Shown in pieces: positions 8,260-17,235 of a DNA stretch of 64,000 bases. The notes beneath the pieces were generated by a model that was not told the DNA's origin, searched no databases, and saw only the letters and a program-made list of their open reading frames with translations. The translations under genes and the position numbers were made by a program. The stretch's first letter is position 1. The number at the start of each line of letters is the position of its first letter. Source of the stretch: Verrucolacustris abundans (GTDB lineage: Bacteria > Verrucomicrobiota > Verrucomicrobiia > Methylacidiphilales > Verrucolacustridaceae); contig OZ239145.1 of assembly GCA_965194535.1 (NCBI GenBank), positions 434,001 through 498,000 of the forward strand, in the 5' to 3' direction.

Positions 8260-8816
8260 CGGCGAAATACCCAGAGGGAGGCGAACAGATAGTTGAGTAG
8301 CGAACCAGTAGCAACGGCGACGGCATTGAGGACAGCCGTCTCAATGGGACGATCGGTTTCGAGAAGCAGAAGGAGAAGATTGAGAAGAAAGATCTGAAAG
8401 AGAAAAGCGAGGGCGGCGGAGAGGTAGTATTTTTTGGCCTGTCTCCATGAGGGAGGCCACGCATGGAAGGTCCATGCTGCGTTGAGGAGGAAGTTCGTCC
8501 CACAGCACACAATCCAAGCAAGGAAGGCAGCTCCCGTGGCAACCCGATGACCGCCAGGATCGAGCCCAAGAAAAATATTTCCGAGGGAGAGAAGTCCCCA
8601 CATGAGGAGGGCATTGAGAAGAGTTCCTGCGCCACCGACGAGGCCAAAGCGCAGGATTCGGCCGATCTCTTTCGGAAAGGGGCGGGTTCGGGCTCGGGTA
8701 TGCGGATGGGTGACTTGGGGCACGGAAATTAGAATGGCGAAAAAGAAGCCGATCGGCAAACGGGGAAAGGCTGGTAGGGCTTGCCATCGTACTGTGGTAA
8801 GCGAAATTTGGGGCAT
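8256..8816 (-). CDS. GtrA-like integral membrane protein
   Basis: Small polytopic membrane protein of 186 residues in the GtrA family, which is associated with moving lipid-linked sugars across the cytoplasmic membrane. The core begins LRFGLVGGAGTLLNALLMW (about 54-72) and continues with three more hydrophobic segments and a basic C-terminus. The first 50 residues exceed the usual family length, so an internal start near VPQVTH is possible. It is the first gene of the operon with PIG-L and the cyclase, and is divergent from the MORN-like gene by only 38 bp. Confidence 0.82.
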   Translation of the reverse strand: MPQISLTTVRWQALPAFPRLPIGFFFAILISVPQVTHPHTRARTRPFPKEIGRILRFGLVGGAGTLLNALLMWGLLSLGNIFLGLDPGGHRVATGAAFLAWIVCCGTNFLLNAAWTFHAWPPSWRQAKKYYLSAALAFLFQIFLLNLLLLLLETDRPIETAVLNAVAVATGSLLNYLFASLWVFRR

Positions 8817-8854
8817 TGGGATCTAGGTAAATTTGTGGAAAATTCATCATAGGA

Positions 8855-9628
8855 ATGAACCAAAAAAAATCGAAACAGAGGTCTGGTCAGCACCCTGGTC
8901 CTGGGGGCCATCCTGCGAAATCCCGAACAAGAGAGGGATTAGGGGTGGGGATTGGCAAGCGGGGATCGTTGAGTCCGAAGATATTTTGGGCCGGTTGTGT
9001 TCTGATCGGTTTGGTTACCTTGGGGATGGGGCGTTCGGGCGATTCGATTCCAGCGTCCGAGTTGCGGGGCCAAGGAGATCTTTTTTATCGTAAAGGTCAA
9101 AAGGAGCCTTTCACGGGAACGGCGGTGAGAGAGGTAGACGGAAAAAAAACAGACGCAGAATTTTGGCAAGGGCGGATGCACGGGGCGTATCGGAGCTGGT
9201 TTGCGAATGGGCAGATGGAAGGTGAGGCGTACTTTGAGAAAGGGGTACGGGAGGGACGAGCACGCCTTTGGAATAAGGATGGACAGATGATCAAGGAGAC
9301 GCGGTTTCGGGAAGGGTTGGCGGATGGGCCTGCAACCGAATGGTATCCGAATGGAAAAATGGAGCGGCGAACCTCGTGGCGTGCAGGTAAGCGGAATGGA
9401 GAGATCGAAACTTGGTTTGAGAGTGGGAATCGAAAGGGAGTGGGCAATTATGATCAAGGGGAGAGGAGTGGAACCTTTGTCGTTTGGTGGGAGACTGGAA
9501 AAAAGAGGCAGGAGACGAACTATAAAAAGGGAGCGCCTGACGGTTGGTGGGTGGAGTGGAATGAGGATGGGACAATCGATAAGAAGGCTTTTTTTAAAAA
9601 CGGCAAAGCGAGCGCGGAACCCAAGTAG
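8855..9628 (+). CDS. MORN-like repeat (YwqK-type) membrane-anchored protein
   Basis: Protein of 257 residues with at least six tandem units of about 23 residues built on the pattern GxxxGxxxxWxxNGxxxxExxxxxG, for example GKRNGEIETWFESGNRKG and WYPNGKMERRTSW. These are variant MORN repeats as found in proteins annotated YwqK-like antitoxins. A basic N-terminal tail (1-40) precedes one hydrophobic segment (about 45-62), so the repeats are probably outside the cytoplasmic membrane. No enzymatic motif is seen, and no adjacent toxin gene supports an antitoxin role here. Confidence 0.72.
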   Translation: MNQKKSKQRSGQHPGPGGHPAKSRTREGLGVGIGKRGSLSPKIFWAGCVLIGLVTLGMGRSGDSIPASELRGQGDLFYRKGQKEPFTGTAVREVDGKKTDAEFWQGRMHGAYRSWFANGQMEGEAYFEKGVREGRARLWNKDGQMIKETRFREGLADGPATEWYPNGKMERRTSWRAGKRNGEIETWFESGNRKGVGNYDQGERSGTFVVWWETGKKRQETNYKKGAPDGWWVEWNEDGTIDKKAFFKNGKASAEPK

Positions 9629-9679
9629 GGTGAGCCTTGAACCAGCGGGTGCGTGGGATTAGAATTCTTTTTCTCAAGA

Positions 9680-9753
9680 GCACCCGTAGCTCAACTGGAT
9701 AGAGTGTCGGCCTCCGAAGCCGAAGGTTGCGCGTTCGACCCGCGCCGGGTGCA
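9680..9753 (+). tRNA. tRNA-Arg (anticodon CCG)
   Basis: The cloverleaf is complete: acceptor GCACCCG pairs with CGGGTGC, the D arm contains GCTCAACTGGATAGAG, the anticodon loop is CCTCCGAAG with CCG, and the T loop is TTCGACC with a five-pair stem. The discriminator is A and CCA is not encoded. Confidence 0.96.
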
Positions 9754-9789
9754 GAATGAAATCGAATTGGTCCAAGGGGCGGAAAAAAT

Positions 9790-9864
9790 TGGCTCCGGAG
9801 GCTGGGATCGAACCAGCGACCAATGCATTAACAGTGCATCGCTCTACCGCTGAGCTACTCCGGA
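9790..9864 (-). tRNA. tRNA-Asn (anticodon GTT)
   Basis: Acceptor TCCGGAG pairs with CTCCGGA in offset register, the D arm has AGCTCAGCGGTAGAG, the anticodon loop CTGTTAA gives GTT, and the T arm has GGTTCGATCC. CCA is encoded. It is convergent with tRNA-Arg. Confidence 0.96.
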
Positions 9865-9924
9865 AAGCAGTGGAATAACCTACCGAAAAACTAGAAAGGA
9901 CTCAACTCCCACGGAGGATCAAAA

Positions 9925-11505
9925 TCACCCGGTACGGGGCAGAAGAAAATAGGACAAGCTATCAGTAAGAGCTAGCGCGCTGGCCTCCAAGATATTGGTG
10001 GAAACTCCCACCGTTCCCCATTCGCGGGTTCCCTCGCTGGATTCGACCAAAACTCGGATCCTCGCAGCGGTACCCCCGCGAGAGCTCACAATGCGGACCT
10101 TATAGTCGATCAACTTCATTTTTCGAAGAGAGGGAAATGAAGGGAGCAGAGCTTTTCTTAATGCAGCATCCAGAGCATTCACGGGTCCGTCCCCCTTGGC
10201 GGAAGTTTTCTGAATCTTTTTTCCGATGCGGACGGAGATCGTGGCGTGGCTGGTTTCACGGGCCGTGGGGCGAGCGCGGATCACCTCCACTTTGTAAGAT
10301 TCGATCTGAAAAGGGGCGGGGCTCTTTTCCAAAGAGCGGCGAACAAGGAGTTCGAATGAGGCATCGGCTGCTTCAAATTCGTATCCGTCTTTTTCCAATT
10401 TTTTGATTTTTGCAAGGATCGCGCGGGTTTCCGGGGATTTCTCCTCTACGGCGATGCCAAGCTCGCGAGCTTTCATCATGACATTGGCTCCGCCCGATAG
10501 TTCGCCGACGAGAATGCGTTGATGATTTCCAACGGAAGTGGGATCGATGTGTTCGAAGCTGGCGGCGATTTTGTTGACGGCATTGACGTGCATTCCGCCT
10601 TTGTGGGCGAAGGCCGTTCGGCCAACAAAGGGGGCGCGGGGATCGTGATGCAGGTTGGCCAGTTCGTCGACAAAAGCGGAAAGTTCAGAAAGTTGTTGGA
10701 GATTTCCATCGGGCAGGACTTTTTTCCCGAGTTTGAGCTCGAGAAGGGGGAGGAGGGTAGTGAGGTTGCAATTTCCGGTGCGTTCCCCGTACCCGTTCAT
10801 CGTTCCTTGGACTTGCAACGCACCCTCTTGAACAGCGGCGACGGCATTGGCAACGCCGAGTCCGCAATCGTTGTGGGTGTGGATCCCGACTTTGGTTTTG
10901 GGGAAGCGGGTTCGAACGGTGCGTACAATGGTGGCGATTTCCGAAGGAAGACGTCCTCCGTTGGTGTCGCAAAGGACGAGGTAATCGGCTCCAGCCTCGG
11001 CGGCGGCTTCCAAAGTGCGGAGGGCGTATTCGTTGTCGGCGGTGAAACCGTCAAAGAAATGTTCAGCATCGTAGATGGCTTCACGGCCCTCTTTTTTGAG
11101 GAGGGCGATGGTATCGGAGATCATACGAAGGTTTTCCGTGGGGGTGGTGCGGAGGACTTTTTCGACATGAAGGAGCCAGCTTTTTCCGAAGATAGTGACG
11201 ACGGGGGTTTCGGCTTCGAGGAGGAGTTTGACCTGGGAATCGGCCGGCGCGTCGATGTCAGGTCGGCGGGTGGACCCGAAGGCGGCAAGTTTACAGGAAC
11301 CCCAGCGGAGTTTTCCTGCTTCTGCAAAAAAATCGCGATCTTTGTCGTTGGATCCAGGCCAACCGCCTTCTACATAGTGAAGGCCGTAGGAGGCGAGGCG
11401 TTCGGCAAGGCGAAGTTTATCGGATAAGGAGAAGTGAACGCCCTCGGCTTGAGCACCATCGCGCAGGGTAGTGTCGTAAATGGTGAGATGGGGGGCGCCG
11501 GACAT
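9925..11505 (-). CDS. cimA: (R)-citramalate synthase, CimA type
   Basis: Condenses pyruvate with acetyl-CoA to (R)-citramalate, the first step of the threonine-independent isoleucine route. The 526-residue protein starts with the HMGL-type TIM barrel motif DTTLRDGAQAEGV and has GIHTHNDCGLGVANA and QGTMNGYGERTGNCNL. A helical linker and the C-terminal LeuA allosteric dimer domain (from about residue 370) follow. The pattern fits the long CimA/LeuA2 group and not isopropylmalate synthase proper. The start chosen is the ATG of MSGAPHLTIYDTT; 26 further upstream in-frame codons are not family-like. Confidence 0.93.
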   Translation of the reverse strand: MSGAPHLTIYDTTLRDGAQAEGVHFSLSDKLRLAERLASYGLHYVEGGWPGSNDKDRDFFAEAGKLRWGSCKLAAFGSTRRPDIDAPADSQVKLLLEAETPVVTIFGKSWLLHVEKVLRTTPTENLRMISDTIALLKKEGREAIYDAEHFFDGFTADNEYALRTLEAAAEAGADYLVLCDTNGGRLPSEIATIVRTVRTRFPKTKVGIHTHNDCGLGVANAVAAVQEGALQVQGTMNGYGERTGNCNLTTLLPLLELKLGKKVLPDGNLQQLSELSAFVDELANLHHDPRAPFVGRTAFAHKGGMHVNAVNKIAASFEHIDPTSVGNHQRILVGELSGGANVMMKARELGIAVEEKSPETRAILAKIKKLEKDGYEFEAADASFELLVRRSLEKSPAPFQIESYKVEVIRARPTARETSHATISVRIGKKIQKTSAKGDGPVNALDAALRKALLPSFPSLRKMKLIDYKVRIVSSRGGTAARIRVLVESSEGTREWGTVGVSTNILEASALALTDSLSYFLLPRTG

Positions 11506-11704
11506 TGGGAAAAAGGCTAACTCGGAATAAAGAGGCGCGAAAGAAGGAAGGGGGCAGTGTAAGTCGCTTTCAAAAGTGGTCAAAATAGGTGAAAAATTGC
11601 CATCAAATTGTCGCGTTGGGGACAGAGACAGGGACTAGTAAAAAAAGGTTTCTAGTGTAAAATAAAAGTAGGATTAGCTTACGAAAACGAAAAATAGCAA
11701 ATCA

Positions 11705-14700
11705 TTGATAGGCAAGGTCTTAGTTGCGATATTTGGAGTGTGTTTAGTGCTTGGAATAGTGAATCTTGTCGTGGAATCGGATCGGAGCGAAAAAAACAGA
11801 AAAAAAACCGTCTCTCAGAGTGCCCAAGGAGTTGTAGGGGAGGAGAGCGATCCCGCCGTTCAAAAGGAAATTGTGGGATCCAAAGAAGGCGGAAATACCA
11901 GCCAAGCGGGAAATGGTAAAAGTGAATCAACCTCTTTAGATGAAAAAGGAAGCACGGCCGATTCGAGAACTAAAACATCAAGAAAAGTTGCTCCCTACGC
12001 GAGCGGAGCTGGAGCTTGGGCTGTAAACACAGCCACAAAAGAGCAGAAGCAGACCTATAAGGTGGTTTCACAAATCGATCCCCGTAAATCGATTTCTGAA
12101 ATTCTTGAGAGCGCGGACATGAGTGATCCTGAAACAAGGGCGGCTGTTGTGGCCTTTATGTCGAATCGTGAAGAAGTTCGCTACCAGGCCGTTTTAGTTA
12201 AGGCGGAGTTGCTGGGGATTCCTGTGCGTTTGGATGGTCCAGGCCACAAGGTAAGCATTCTTTACGATTTTCGGGGCGAGGAACCTCTTTATCGAACAAC
12301 CCTCAACGCCAACGCGGCCATTTCCACGGGTGCGAATCTGATCCGTCAAACGGCTCCTTATAATCTGGATGGGTCGGGAATCAAGGTAGGGGTTTGGGAC
12401 GGTGGCTCGGTGCGGAATACCCATCAAGAGTTCAGAACCAATCGCGTAGTGAAGCGAAACTCCTCGGCGGCCAACGATGATCACGCCACTCATGTTGCTG
12501 GAACCATCGGAGCTTCCGGAGTTCAAGCGAGTGCGAAAGGTATGGCTCCTCTGGTCGCAATCGATTCCTATGATTGGACATCCGATTATACCGAAATGAG
12601 TGCCGTTGGAGCTGCCACTGCGAATGATTCATTCACTACAAAGATTCCTCTTTCCAATCACTCCTATGGTTATAATGCAGTTACCGCGGATATGGGTCGG
12701 TATGAAACGGAGTGTAACACCCTCGATGCACTTGCCTTAAGTTTGCCTTACTATTTGGTATTCTGGGCTGCTGGAAATGAGCAAGACTCCTTAACCGCCT
12801 TGGGAGGATATCAGTCGATTACCTTTAGTGGTCTTTCGAAAAACATTTTGACTGTGGGGGCAGGAGACGATGCGGTCACTTCGGGTGTACGCGACATTAG
12901 CAAAGGTACTTTGGCCTCCTTTTCCAGTATGGGTCCGTGCGATGACGGACGGATCAAGCCAGACCTGGTGGCGAACGGGGTGAATGTGAACTCCTCCGTT
13001 GCTATCAGCGATACGGCTTATGATGCAACTTACAGCGGAACTAGCATGGCTACTCCGAATGCGTCGGGCTCTGCCGCTTTGTTGGTTCAACTGTACAGCA
13101 GGGAATTTTCTAGCCAACGAATGCGTTCCAGCATGTTGAAGGCACTTTTGATTCACACGGCGGATGATGTGGGTCGCCCTGGTCCCGACTATCAGTACGG
13201 CTGGGGATACCTGAATGTTAAAGAAGCAGCAGACGTAATCCTTGCGCACAAAGCCAGCCTGGCTGCACCCAAAATGGTGGATGATTCGATCAGCAATTCC
13301 TCAAAGACAAAGAGCTACAATTATGTCTGGGATGGAGCGAGTCCGCTTAAGGCAACACTTTGTTGGACGGATCCTGCGGGCACGGCCCAGACGGCGGCGG
13401 ATAGTCGTACCCCTAACCTAAAGCATAATCTGGATTTGAAGATTACTGCTCCCGACGGCACTACGGTCTACCAGCCTTACACGATGCCTTTTGTCGGGAC
13501 CTGGACTCAGGCCTCAATGACCCTGAATGCCACAAAAGGGAAAAACAACGTCGATAATGTCGAGAGAGTCGATCTTCCTGCCCCAACCCAGACGGGAACC
13601 TACATTGTCACGGTATCATTGGACGGAACGCTGACTACCAGCACTCAAGCCTTTTCTTTAATCGTAACAGGAGCTTCGAGCGTTGAGGCCAATCCACCGC
13701 CTACAGTAAGCCTGACGTCGCCTTCGAATGGCGCTGCTGTTCTTCCAGGGCAAAGCGTAACACTAACTGCAACTGCCGCTGATATGGCAACGGGGGGCCA
13801 GCTTGGAACCGTGACTCAAGTTGAGTTTCTATATGGAAACACCGTCATTTCGACTGTTACGACCAGTCCATACAGCGCGACTTGGACTCCTGCCTCTGCG
13901 GGAACCTATCTATTAACAGCCCGTGCGACGGACAGTGAGGGTGCCGTGACTACATCGTCGCAGGTGGAGTTTTCTGTATTAAGCGGGGATGGTTCCCCAT
14001 CGATAAGTTCATTCTCCCCTCCAAGCGGGGCTGTGGGGGCTTCTGTCACGATTACAGGGAGCAACTTTTCGGGGGTTACATCTGTCCGCTTTAATGGATC
14101 TCAAAGTACGTCGTATACGGTGGATTCAGTAACCCAAATTACGGCCATCGTACCGGGGGCTGCGACGAGCGGAAAGATTTCGGTGAGCAACTCTTTTGGA
14201 ACGGGAACAAGTTCCACCGACTTTGTGATTGTGCCAATTGTGCTGAGTGAAGACTTTGCCTCGATCACTTCAGGAAACAGCACCTCGTCATCCGGCTCCG
14301 CGACGGCGTGGGCAGGAAACAGCAACTTTCCGACTGGAACGAACGATTTTCAAGCAGGAGGTGCGGTTCGGCTAGGTTCAGGAGGCGCGGCTGGGTCGAT
14401 CACAAGCAAAACCTTGGATTTGAGTGGGGGAGCGTTTGATGTGAGTTTTGACGTCAAAGGTTGGACGACGATTGAAGGAGGCATCACCGTAACGGTGACT
14501 GGCCAAGCCGCGCAAACGGTGACCTACGCCAGTGCGATGGGTGGAAGTTTTGAAAACAAGGTCCTACGTTTTCCCGCTGGGACGGCGGCTACGACAATCA
14601 CTCTTGCGACGACTGCTAAGCGGGCCTTTTTAGATAACATCATTATAACGAAGGCCTCTTCAAGCGTGACTGCGCCGGTGATCAGCAGTTCATTGACGGC

Positions 14701-17128
14701 GACGGGCACGGTAGGCACGGCGTTCAGCTATCAGATTACCGCTTCTGGTAGTCCGACCTCCTTCGGGGCGGCAGCTTTGCCTGCAGGGTTAATCCTCAAC
14801 ACGACCACTGGGGCAATTACAGGAACGCCGACAGAGGCGGGGTTATCCAACGTGACGATATCTGCGACGAACAGTGCGGGTACAGGCTCGGCCACGTTGG
14901 TGATTACGGTTAATCCTTCAGCCTCTGCGCCTGCGATCAGCAGTTCTCTGACGGCAACGGCAACGGTTGGCAGCGCATTTAATTATCAGATCACGGCTTC
15001 TGGGAGTCCTACATCCTATGGTGCGGCAGTGTTGCCTGCGGGGCTGAGTCTCAACACGAGCACCGGAGCAATCACAGGAACTCCAACGGCGGCAGGAACT
15101 TCCAATGTGTCGATTTCTGCGACGAATGGATCGGGAACAGGAACAGCCACACTTGTGATCACAGTGAGTCCGAGTGGGGGTGGGGGCACAAATTTATTAA
15201 GCGAAGATTTTGTTTCACTGACGACTGGAAGCGAGTCAACGCCGTCCACGACAGAGGTTACGAGCAATCTAACAGCGAACTTTCCAGCATCCGCAAAGGC
15301 TTTTTCTGCTGGAGGTAAAGTCAAATTGGGAAACAACAGTCTGCCAGGTTCTATAACTAGCAAAACGCTAGATTTAAGTGGGAATGGGGGTGTTTTCACT
15401 GTCAGCTTTGATGTGAAGGGGTGGACGAATGTCGAAGGTGACATCAAGGTAACAGTCACTTCTCTTACACCTCAAACAGTTACCTATACTGCGACAGTCT
15501 CCTCTACTTCATATGAGACGAAGACTCTGAACTTTACAGGTGGTCAGGCTAATTCGACGGTAAAAATTGAGACGACTGCGAAGCGCGCGTTTATTGATAA
15601 TGTGATTGTTGCCACTTCGAGTTTATCTTCGACACCCACAGTCAGTGTAAGCGGAACGCTGTCGGCGGTGAACACGACTTATGGAACCGCGTCATCTGCG
15701 CCGACCAGTTTCGCGGTTTCCGGCTCGAATTTGACCGAAGCGATCTCGGTTAATGCGCCGGCAGGTTATGAAATCTCCCAGACGGAGGGAGGTGCCTCTG
15801 GTTATGCGGCAACGCAAACCGTGGGTGCTGCCGGGACGGTGGCTGCGAAGACGATTTATTTGAGGTTGATGGCCACAACCCCTGTCGGCACCTATTCCGG
15901 AAACGTCACTTGCAACAGTGCGGGATCAGCCGGAGCTATCGTGGCCGCGGCGCCAAGTTCTGTCGCGAAAAAGCAGCTCACGATCACTGGCCTAGTCGGA
16001 GTGGACAAAGTTTATAATGGGACAACTTTGGCTGAGCTCTTGGGAACGCCAAGTTATGTTGGATTGGTGAATGATGAGAGTTTGAGTGTGACTGGGGTGG
16101 CGAATGCAACCTTTGCCAATAAAAATGTCGGCACAGATAAGACTGTGACGATTTCGGGCTTCACGGATCCAAATGGAAATTACGCCGTTACTCTTCCAAC
16201 CGTAACGGCAAGTATTGCCCCTAAAGAAGTTGTGATCGTTGATCTGAGCGGGGACAATAAACCTTACGATGGAACTTTGACAGGCTCATTAATTGGAACG
16301 GCTAATTTACTTGGGGTTGAGTTAGCCGATCAGGCGAGTGTGATTTTGGGTGGTACTCCATTAGTTTCCTTTGTCAGTGAGAACGCAGGGACAGGCATTG
16401 GGCTTGTCGTATCTGGATATTCCTTAAGTGGAGCGGAGGCACTCAATTATCAGGTGGTTCAACCTGCTGGTTTGTCTGCAGATATTACTCCTAGACCAGC
16501 AACCATCCGAGCGAATGATCAGTTTAAAACCATCGGTACTATTTTAACCCTCGGAACAGGACAAAGCGGATTTACAGCCAATGGGTTGGTGGCAGGTGAA
16601 GAGATCAGTACGGTGACCTTAGTTGCATCAGGTGGAGTTAATGCGCAAGACCCTGTCGGATCTTACAGTATCACTCCATCCGATCCTGTGGGTGTGGCAT
16701 TAAACCGGTTCCGTCCTGAGAATTATGCGTTCACTTTTACGAATGGAACCCTAATTGTGAGAGCAGGGGAATCTACATTTTCGGGTTGGGCTGGAGAGGG
16801 AGTATCAATGACGCCTGAGCTTTTGATGAAGTACGCGATTGGCGGAGCGACGAGCCCTTCGGCTACGGGAGAGCTTCCCGTGGTCGGTAAGGATGGAAGC
16901 AATCTTACCTTAACGGCAGTTGTGCGTAAGGATTCCACGTTGACGATTGTGGGTCAGGCAGTCGCGAACTTAGTAGATTACGGTACGCCTGCGTCCGTTA
17001 CCTCGCTTACGGGAACATCAGAAGGAGTAAGTCAAATCGGCGTGCCAATCGATTGTGAAAGAAGGATTTTCAAGTCCACGTTGGCAGGGAACCGGTCTTT
17101 CCTCCGAATCTCCGTCCAGAAGCAGTAG
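11705..17128 (+). CDS. Large secreted S8 (subtilisin-like) protease with Ig-like, jelly-roll and MBG/YDG repeats
   Basis: Predicted extracellular serine protease of 1807 residues. A TTG start, the only usable start after the preceding stop, gives a hydrophobic N-terminal signal (residues 3-23). The S8 domain has the catalytic triad Asp232 (VWDGGS), His260 (HATHVAGT) and Ser447 (GTSMATP), followed by a beta-sandwich with CWTDPAG. Then come a PPPTVSLTSP Ig-like domain, an IPT/TIG domain (SFSPPSGAVGASVTITG), two related jelly-roll modules (about 847-987 and 1164-1304) flanking two 85-residue putative-Ig repeats, and MBG/YDG-type modules (about 1310-1680). The C-terminal domain begins FSGWAGEGVSMTPELLMKYA and may serve surface sorting. 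Likely substrate: extracellular protein. Confidence 0.92.
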   Translation: MIGKVLVAIFGVCLVLGIVNLVVESDRSEKNRKKTVSQSAQGVVGEESDPAVQKEIVGSKEGGNTSQAGNGKSESTSLDEKGSTADSRTKTSRKVAPYASGAGAWAVNTATKEQKQTYKVVSQIDPRKSISEILESADMSDPETRAAVVAFMSNREEVRYQAVLVKAELLGIPVRLDGPGHKVSILYDFRGEEPLYRTTLNANAAISTGANLIRQTAPYNLDGSGIKVGVWDGGSVRNTHQEFRTNRVVKRNSSAANDDHATHVAGTIGASGVQASAKGMAPLVAIDSYDWTSDYTEMSAVGAATANDSFTTKIPLSNHSYGYNAVTADMGRYETECNTLDALALSLPYYLVFWAAGNEQDSLTALGGYQSITFSGLSKNILTVGAGDDAVTSGVRDISKGTLASFSSMGPCDDGRIKPDLVANGVNVNSSVAISDTAYDATYSGTSMATPNASGSAALLVQLYSREFSSQRMRSSMLKALLIHTADDVGRPGPDYQYGWGYLNVKEAADVILAHKASLAAPKMVDDSISNSSKTKSYNYVWDGASPLKATLCWTDPAGTAQTAADSRTPNLKHNLDLKITAPDGTTVYQPYTMPFVGTWTQASMTLNATKGKNNVDNVERVDLPAPTQTGTYIVTVSLDGTLTTSTQAFSLIVTGASSVEANPPPTVSLTSPSNGAAVLPGQSVTLTATAADMATGGQLGTVTQVEFLYGNTVISTVTTSPYSATWTPASAGTYLLTARATDSEGAVTTSSQVEFSVLSGDGSPSISSFSPPSGAVGASVTITGSNFSGVTSVRFNGSQSTSYTVDSVTQITAIVPGAATSGKISVSNSFGTGTSSTDFVIVPIVLSEDFASITSGNSTSSSGSATAWAGNSNFPTGTNDFQAGGAVRLGSGGAAGSITSKTLDLSGGAFDVSFDVKGWTTIEGGITVTVTGQAAQTVTYASAMGGSFENKVLRFPAGTAATTITLATTAKRAFLDNIIITKASSSVTAPVISSSLTATGTVGTAFSYQITASGSPTSFGAAALPAGLILNTTTGAITGTPTEAGLSNVTISATNSAGTGSATLVITVNPSASAPAISSSLTATATVGSAFNYQITASGSPTSYGAAVLPAGLSLNTSTGAITGTPTAAGTSNVSISATNGSGTGTATLVITVSPSGGGGTNLLSEDFVSLTTGSESTPSTTEVTSNLTANFPASAKAFSAGGKVKLGNNSLPGSITSKTLDLSGNGGVFTVSFDVKGWTNVEGDIKVTVTSLTPQTVTYTATVSSTSYETKTLNFTGGQANSTVKIETTAKRAFIDNVIVATSSLSSTPTVSVSGTLSAVNTTYGTASSAPTSFAVSGSNLTEAISVNAPAGYEISQTEGGASGYAATQTVGAAGTVAAKTIYLRLMATTPVGTYSGNVTCNSAGSAGAIVAAAPSSVAKKQLTITGLVGVDKVYNGTTLAELLGTPSYVGLVNDESLSVTGVANATFANKNVGTDKTVTISGFTDPNGNYAVTLPTVTASIAPKEVVIVDLSGDNKPYDGTLTGSLIGTANLLGVELADQASVILGGTPLVSFVSENAGTGIGLVVSGYSLSGAEALNYQVVQPAGLSADITPRPATIRANDQFKTIGTILTLGTGQSGFTANGLVAGEEISTVTLVASGGVNAQDPVGSYSITPSDPVGVALNRFRPENYAFTFTNGTLIVRAGESTFSGWAGEGVSMTPELLMKYAIGGATSPSATGELPVVGKDGSNLTLTAVVRKDSTLTIVGQAVANLVDYGTPASVTSLTGTSEGVSQIGVPIDCERRIFKSTLAGNRSFLRISVQKQ
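14672..15181 (+). repeat. Two tandem 255-bp repeats within the S8 protease gene
   Basis: Two copies offset by 255 bp encode putative-Ig (He_PIG) units with APxISSSLTATxTVG at the start and LPAGLxLNTxTGAITGTPT in the middle. They lie between two copies of a jelly-roll module, so this part of the gene could recombine to change length. Confidence 0.85.
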
Positions 17129-17235
17129 GAAAAAACCTCTCTAGATATTTATATCGCCAGGTCGGACGAAGTATCGTCCCCTTAGAATGGATGTTTTAAG
17201 AGGACGGCTACCCCTCGTGAGGGGTGCAAATCGAA

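Noticed and set aside
10519..11427. Long plus-strand open frame of 302 codons
   Set aside because: It lies wholly antisense to citramalate synthase and has no family features; it is a codon-bias shadow.
14245..15615. CRISPR-like or tandem DNA repeat array
   Set aside because: The repeats are long, in frame and encode Ig and jelly-roll modules of a protein.
17211..17226. Terminator from the ACCCCTCGTGAGGGGT hairpin between the protease and desaturase
   Set aside because: The stem is good but neither strand has a U-tract next to it, so it was not annotated.
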